In this document: one piece after another, positions 61,720-64,000 of the stretch
Position numbering within the stretch: position 1 is the stretch's first letter
How the letters are laid out: every line of letters starts with the position of its first letter
From: Clostridium sp. OM02-18AC
GTDB taxonomy: Bacteria > Bacillota > Clostridia > Lachnospirales > Lachnospiraceae
DNA: 64,000 nt
Direction: 5' to 3'
Assembly (NCBI RefSeq): GCF_003481825.1
Contig: NZ_QULW01000017.1
Location: 1-64,000 of the forward strand
The notes under the pieces: model-generated
What the model saw: only the letters and a program-made list of their open reading frames with translations
The model's database searches: none
Told to the model about the DNA's origin: nothing
Program-made: the position numbers and the translations under genes

Positions 61720-61797
61720 AATGTGCAGGGGCAATGGAAAAAATTACGGCTGGCATGACATGAAGAATCCGGGAGGGTCAAATCTCCAATTCCCATC

Positions 61798-61865
61798 GGG
61801 GCTGTTTTCAGCCCCATTTAATTTTGAAACAAAAAATAGACGCTCATTGTTGAACGTCTATTTTT
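61798..61865 (+). terminator. two consecutive hairpins near the right end
   Basis: GGGGCTG-TTTT-CAGCCCC (61798-61815) is followed by AAAAATAGACG / CGTCTATTTTT (61832-61842, 61855-61865). The second can terminate in both directions. They insulate the element end from its flank. Confidence 0.75.
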
Positions 61866-61916
61866 GGATGATATTGAGGTTTGCTGGTCTATCTTATAAA
61901 ATCTGAATGTACTTCG

Positions 61917-61939
61917 ATTGCATTTTTATTGCATTTTTT
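61917..61939. repeat. inner direct repeat, right
   Basis: A copy of the 23-base double ATTGCATTTT repeat at 43407-43429 with one differing base. It lies 91 bases inside the right core repeat. Confidence 0.5.
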
Positions 61940-62281
61940 ATTTTTTTTCACATAGATTTTAGTGGTTGATAGTTCCTGAAAATGCCTTAAAATCAATGAT
62001 TTTCACTTATATAGCATACTGTCTGTCTGGAGTTTGAATAAATCGAGTTGCTTAAAAAAGCCAGTGTTTATGCGGGTTTCAGCGATTTCGATTAGTCTTT
62101 TGATAACAAATTGATAACAGTCATAGCAAGTGCCATTATTCTTGTTATCCAGTGGTTTATGGGTAACGGAACAATTAACAGGTGGCTTGCAGACTAAAGT
62201 TCGGAGCTTGGCTCTGAACAAATTCCATATTATAAACTAAGCCCTTAGCTGTGGTTAATAACCATAGTTAAGGGCTTTTTT
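61940..62281. other. element junction with poor coding content
   Basis: A minus-strand frame of 72 codons (62003-62221, starting MFRAKLRTLVCKPPVNC) is open but has no clear ribosome site and overlaps the attachment repeat, so it is not called as a gene. A plus-strand terminator-like hairpin with AAGCCCTTA / TAAGGGCTT and a T run lies at 62239-62281. Confidence 0.4.
62030..62040 (+). repeat. attachment core (right), copy of the guaA 3' end
   Basis: GAGTTTGAATA, identical to 43337-43347 and 18,693 bases away. It marks the right end of the element. Confidence 0.7.
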
Positions 62282-62333
62282 GTCGTTGCCAAAGCATCTG
62301 TAGGGAGCTGCCAGTGGCAGGTCCTGTAGGTGC

Positions 62334-62864
62334 TTATTTATCTTTCAAGTGGTCTTTGAATGCTTCCACGAGAGCGTCACTTAATTCCTGTGATGGAACT
62401 TTTGCCCAACGCTGTGTGGTGTCGAACTCTGGATAATGGTAACGCCAGTTATCGTATTCTTCTCTGTTGATTTCTTCGGAAGATAGCTTGTCTGCCTGTT
62501 CTTTCCAAGCATACAGCATTTTGAGGAGTTCATATGCTTCTCTGCCTTTGTCCTTGTTGACCTTTAAGCATACCTCTCCGTCTGCTTCACTGACAGTAAG
62601 ACCGTAAATATCTTCAAGGGTAAACAGAGTGTGCATAAGACCGATATAGCTGTCTATGTCAGGAACATCAAGAGCCTGTGGAGAAACATCAAGCACCTGT
62701 GCCAATGCATTTGTAAGGTCTGCTTTCGGTTTGCGTGTACCAGTTTCGTACTGTGCCAAACGCACATCAGCACTCTTTTCTGGAAAACCGATTGCTGTAC
62801 CGAGATACTTTTGTGTCATACCACGCATTAGTCTGAAAAAATGTATTCTTTCGCTGATAGCCAT
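62334..62864 (-). CDS. XRE-family regulator of the second element
   Basis: A 176-residue protein with an N-terminal helix-turn-helix (ERIHFFRLMRGMTQKYLGTAIGFPEKSADVRLAQYETGTRKPKADLTNALAQVLDVSPQAL) and a C-terminal helical domain ending KVPSQELSDALVEAFKDHLKDK. It is divergent from the excisionase/integrase genes and is probably the repressor that binds the ATGTTTAGT-like repeats in between. AAAGGAG lies upstream of the ATG at 62864. Confidence 0.85.
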   Translation of the reverse strand: MAISERIHFFRLMRGMTQKYLGTAIGFPEKSADVRLAQYETGTRKPKADLTNALAQVLDVSPQALDVPDIDSYIGLMHTLFTLEDIYGLTVSEADGEVCLKVNKDKGREAYELLKMLYAWKEQADKLSSEEINREEYDNWRYHYPEFDTTQRWAKVPSQELSDALVEAFKDHLKDK

Positions 62865-62906
62865 AATGATACGCTCCTTTTATATTTAGTGAAATAAGTA
62901 TAGCAG

Positions 62907-63027
62907 AAATGTTTAGTGGAAGTCAAGAAAAACCGAAACAAAAATGTTTAATATTTTCTTTGCAACCACTTGACAATAGCAAATATGTTTAGTAAAATAA
63001 ATTACGAATTAAACAAATATGCTTAAT
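62907..63027 (+). promoter_or_regulatory. promoter with repeated ATGTTTAGT operators
   Basis: TTGACA (62970-62975), 17 bases, TAAAAT (62993-62998) points to the excisionase gene. AAATGTTTAGT (62907), AAATGTTTAAT (62942), ATATGTTTAGT (62983) and ATATGCTTAAT (63017) are four spaced copies of one site, one inside the promoter spacer. Confidence 0.75.
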
Positions 63028-63312
63028 GCGACAACTGAATGACCGTCCGAAAAGCCAAACCGCCAAGACCTCGTCGGAGCAAGTTCCGTATCGTTCGCTT
63101 GTGTGCAAGCACAAAAGCTCATTCGCTGCACTGCTCCTCCTCTTCCCCAAAAGTCTCCGACTTTTCGGGAACCCCTATACGAGCGAGCGCCTGATGTACT
63201 GCGGTGCATTGGGACAGCACAGCGCCTGCCGACAAGCAGGAGTGCCTGTTGGAACTTTAACACGGAGAAAGCGGCAAGCAAAAAATTATTTTAAGAAAGG
63301 AAGAAAAAGGAT
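63028..63312. other. untranslated leader of the second integrase operon
   Basis: About 285 bases that are more GC-rich than their surroundings, with short hairpins such as AAAAGTC-TCC-GACTTTT (about 63158-63174). Open frames on both strands lack ribosome sites. It resembles the structured block beside the first integrase in composition, not in sequence. Confidence 0.4.
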
Positions 63313-63501
63313 ATGGAAAACAGATTTATCCGAGCCGAAGATGTGGCTCAGGAACTAAACGTATCAAAACCTTATGCATATAAACTCATCAGACAATTAA
63401 ATGAGGAATTGAAAGCAAAGGGCTTTATTACGATTGCAGGGCGTGTAAATCGCCAGTATTTTTACGAAAGGCTCTACGGAGCAGGAAAGGGGGAAATGTA
63501 A
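63313..63501 (+). CDS. excisionase-like helix-turn-helix protein
   Basis: A 62-residue protein with FIRAEDVAQELNVSKPYAYKLIRQLNEELKAKGF, a winged MerR/excisionase-like helix-turn-helix, and RVNRQYFYERLYG. It is immediately upstream of the integrase, whose ATG follows its stop codon directly. A role in directing excision is inferred from this position. Confidence 0.8.
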   Translation: MENRFIRAEDVAQELNVSKPYAYKLIRQLNEELKAKGFITIAGRVNRQYFYERLYGAGKGEM

Positions 63502-64000
63502 ATGCCGGTATTTAAGAATGAAGATAACGGTACTTGGTATGTGATGGCAAGGTATGTGAACTGGAAAGGGGAACGCAAGCAGAAATGCAAGCGTGGCTTT
63601 GCTACCAAACGAGAAGCACAGGAATGGGAAAGAATGTTCAAATTGCAGACTTCTTCAGACCTTGATATGAGTTTTGAAGCCTTTACGGAGCTTTATATCA
63701 ATGATGTGAAGAACCGTTTGAAGGAAAACACGTGGCTTACCAAAGAGCATATCATACGCACAAAGATACTTCCGTATTTCGGGAAACTGAAAATCAGCGA
63801 GATTTCCACAAAGGAGATTATTACTTGGCAGAATGAAATGCTTGCCTATCGTGATGAGAAGAAAAAGCCTTATTCACAGACGTATCTGAAAACGCTGCAC
63901 AATCAGTTGTCCGCCATTTTCAATCACGCTGTCCGCTACTATGAACTGCGTTCCAATCCTGCGGCAAAGGTGGGAAATATGGGACGTGAGGAACACAAGG
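63502..64000 (+). CDS. int: tyrosine integrase, N-terminal part (runs off the window)
   Basis: The first 166 residues are visible: an AP2-like arm-binding domain (GTWYVMARYVNWKGERKQKCKRGFATKREAQEWE) and the SAM-like core-binding domain (MSFEAFTELYINDVKNRLKENTW, TYLKTLHNQLSAIFNHAVRYYELRSNPA). The catalytic domain lies beyond the edge. It is not the same protein as the first integrase. Confidence 0.9.
   Translation, partial: MPVFKNEDNGTWYVMARYVNWKGERKQKCKRGFATKREAQEWERMFKLQTSSDLDMSFEAFTELYINDVKNRLKENTWLTKEHIIRTKILPYFGKLKISEISTKEIITWQNEMLAYRDEKKKPYSQTYLKTLHNQLSAIFNHAVRYYELRSNPAAKVGNMGREEHK

Larger units (their letters stand above)
43337..62040. mobile_element. Tn916-family integrative conjugative element inserted at guaA
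   Basis: The element has Tn916 gene order: integrase and DUF3173 protein, Orf8/Orf7-like regulators, an Orf9-like repressor, a cargo slot, then the transfer module Orf13 to Orf23 with oriT between Orf20 and Orf21. It is bounded by 11-bp direct repeats of the guaA 3' end and is about 18.7 kb, close to the 18.0 kb of Tn916. Cargo is a hydrolase/TetR pair, two ArdA proteins and a SieB-like protein, with no resistance gene. All transfer genes appear intact, so it may be mobile. The right boundary depends on the repeat and is less certain. Confidence 0.85.
62041..64000. mobile_element. start of a second integrative element (cut by the window edge)
   Basis: XRE repressor, operator array, excisionase-like protein and tyrosine integrase form a typical element control and recombination module. 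It begins directly after the first element. Only the left part is visible, so type and cargo are unknown. Confidence 0.65.

Noticed and set aside
62003..62221. 72-codon minus-strand frame at the element junction
   Set aside because: No ribosome site, crosses the attachment repeat, and no family recognised.
63009..63358. Open frames on both strands in the second integrase leader
   Set aside because: No ribosome sites; the plus frame overlaps the excisionase gene in another frame.

Overview
The window reads as the chromosome of a gut Lachnospiraceae-type Firmicute (class Clostridia). Supporting signs are strong AGGAGG-type ribosome binding sites, sigma-A promoters, a CIRCE-controlled groESL, a cdaA-cdaR locus, an AI-2E/YtvI-type permease, an LPXTG surface protein and a Tn916-family conjugative element. 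The assignment comes from protein character only; no species call is possible from the sequence alone.

Layout, positions 1-43350 (core chromosome). A tRNA-Val/tRNA-Met pair opens the window. A PAP2-like membrane protein, a lipid kinase, ispF and the cysS-mrnC-rlmB translation/RNA cluster follow. An operon at 5740-10768 encodes a transglutaminase-like lipoprotein, a PilC/GspF platform protein, four small pilin-like or membrane proteins and a PilT-type ATPase. After it come a DUF4397 protein, an MBL-fold hydrolase, an HD-GYP protein, a badly decayed CHASE2/nucleotidyl cyclase pseudogene, a minimal nucleotidyltransferase, tRNA-Thr and a 1236-residue acidic LPXTG adhesin-like protein. Next are glnS-mocR, groESL, guaB, two unknown membrane proteins with cdaA-cdaR, ptsH-ptsI, a Wzy-like polymerase, two aminotransferases (the second hisC), an AI-2E family permease, a DUF4349 lipoprotein and guaA.

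Positions 43337-62040 (integrative conjugative element). An element of about 18.7 kb with Tn916 gene order sits exactly at the 3' end of guaA. The guaA terminal 11 bp (GAGTTTGAATA) recurs at 62030-62040. From left to right it has integrase, DUF3173 protein, a structured non-coding stretch, Orf8/Orf7-like regulators with an attenuator-like leader, and an Orf9-like repressor. A cargo slot (where Tn916 carries tet(M)) holds an Ntn-type amide hydrolase with a divergent TetR regulator. The transfer module then follows: TcpC, CwlT, TcpH/Orf15, VirB4, TcpE, two ArdA proteins, a self-contained SieB-like superinfection-exclusion cassette, TcpD, MobT, oriT, TcpA and two YdcP proteins. No antibiotic resistance gene is visible.

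Positions 62041-64000 (second element, cut by the window edge). An XRE repressor, repeated operators over a strong divergent promoter, an excisionase-like protein and the start of a second tyrosine integrase show that another element lies directly beside the first. This looks like tandem accretion at the guaA hotspot.

The most interesting points are the hydrolase/TetR cargo with readable promoter-operator architecture, the SieB cassette with its own promoter and terminator, the leader/terminator region upstream of the element's regulators, the structured non-coding block beside the integrase, and the pilus operon whose only ATPase is PilT-type.
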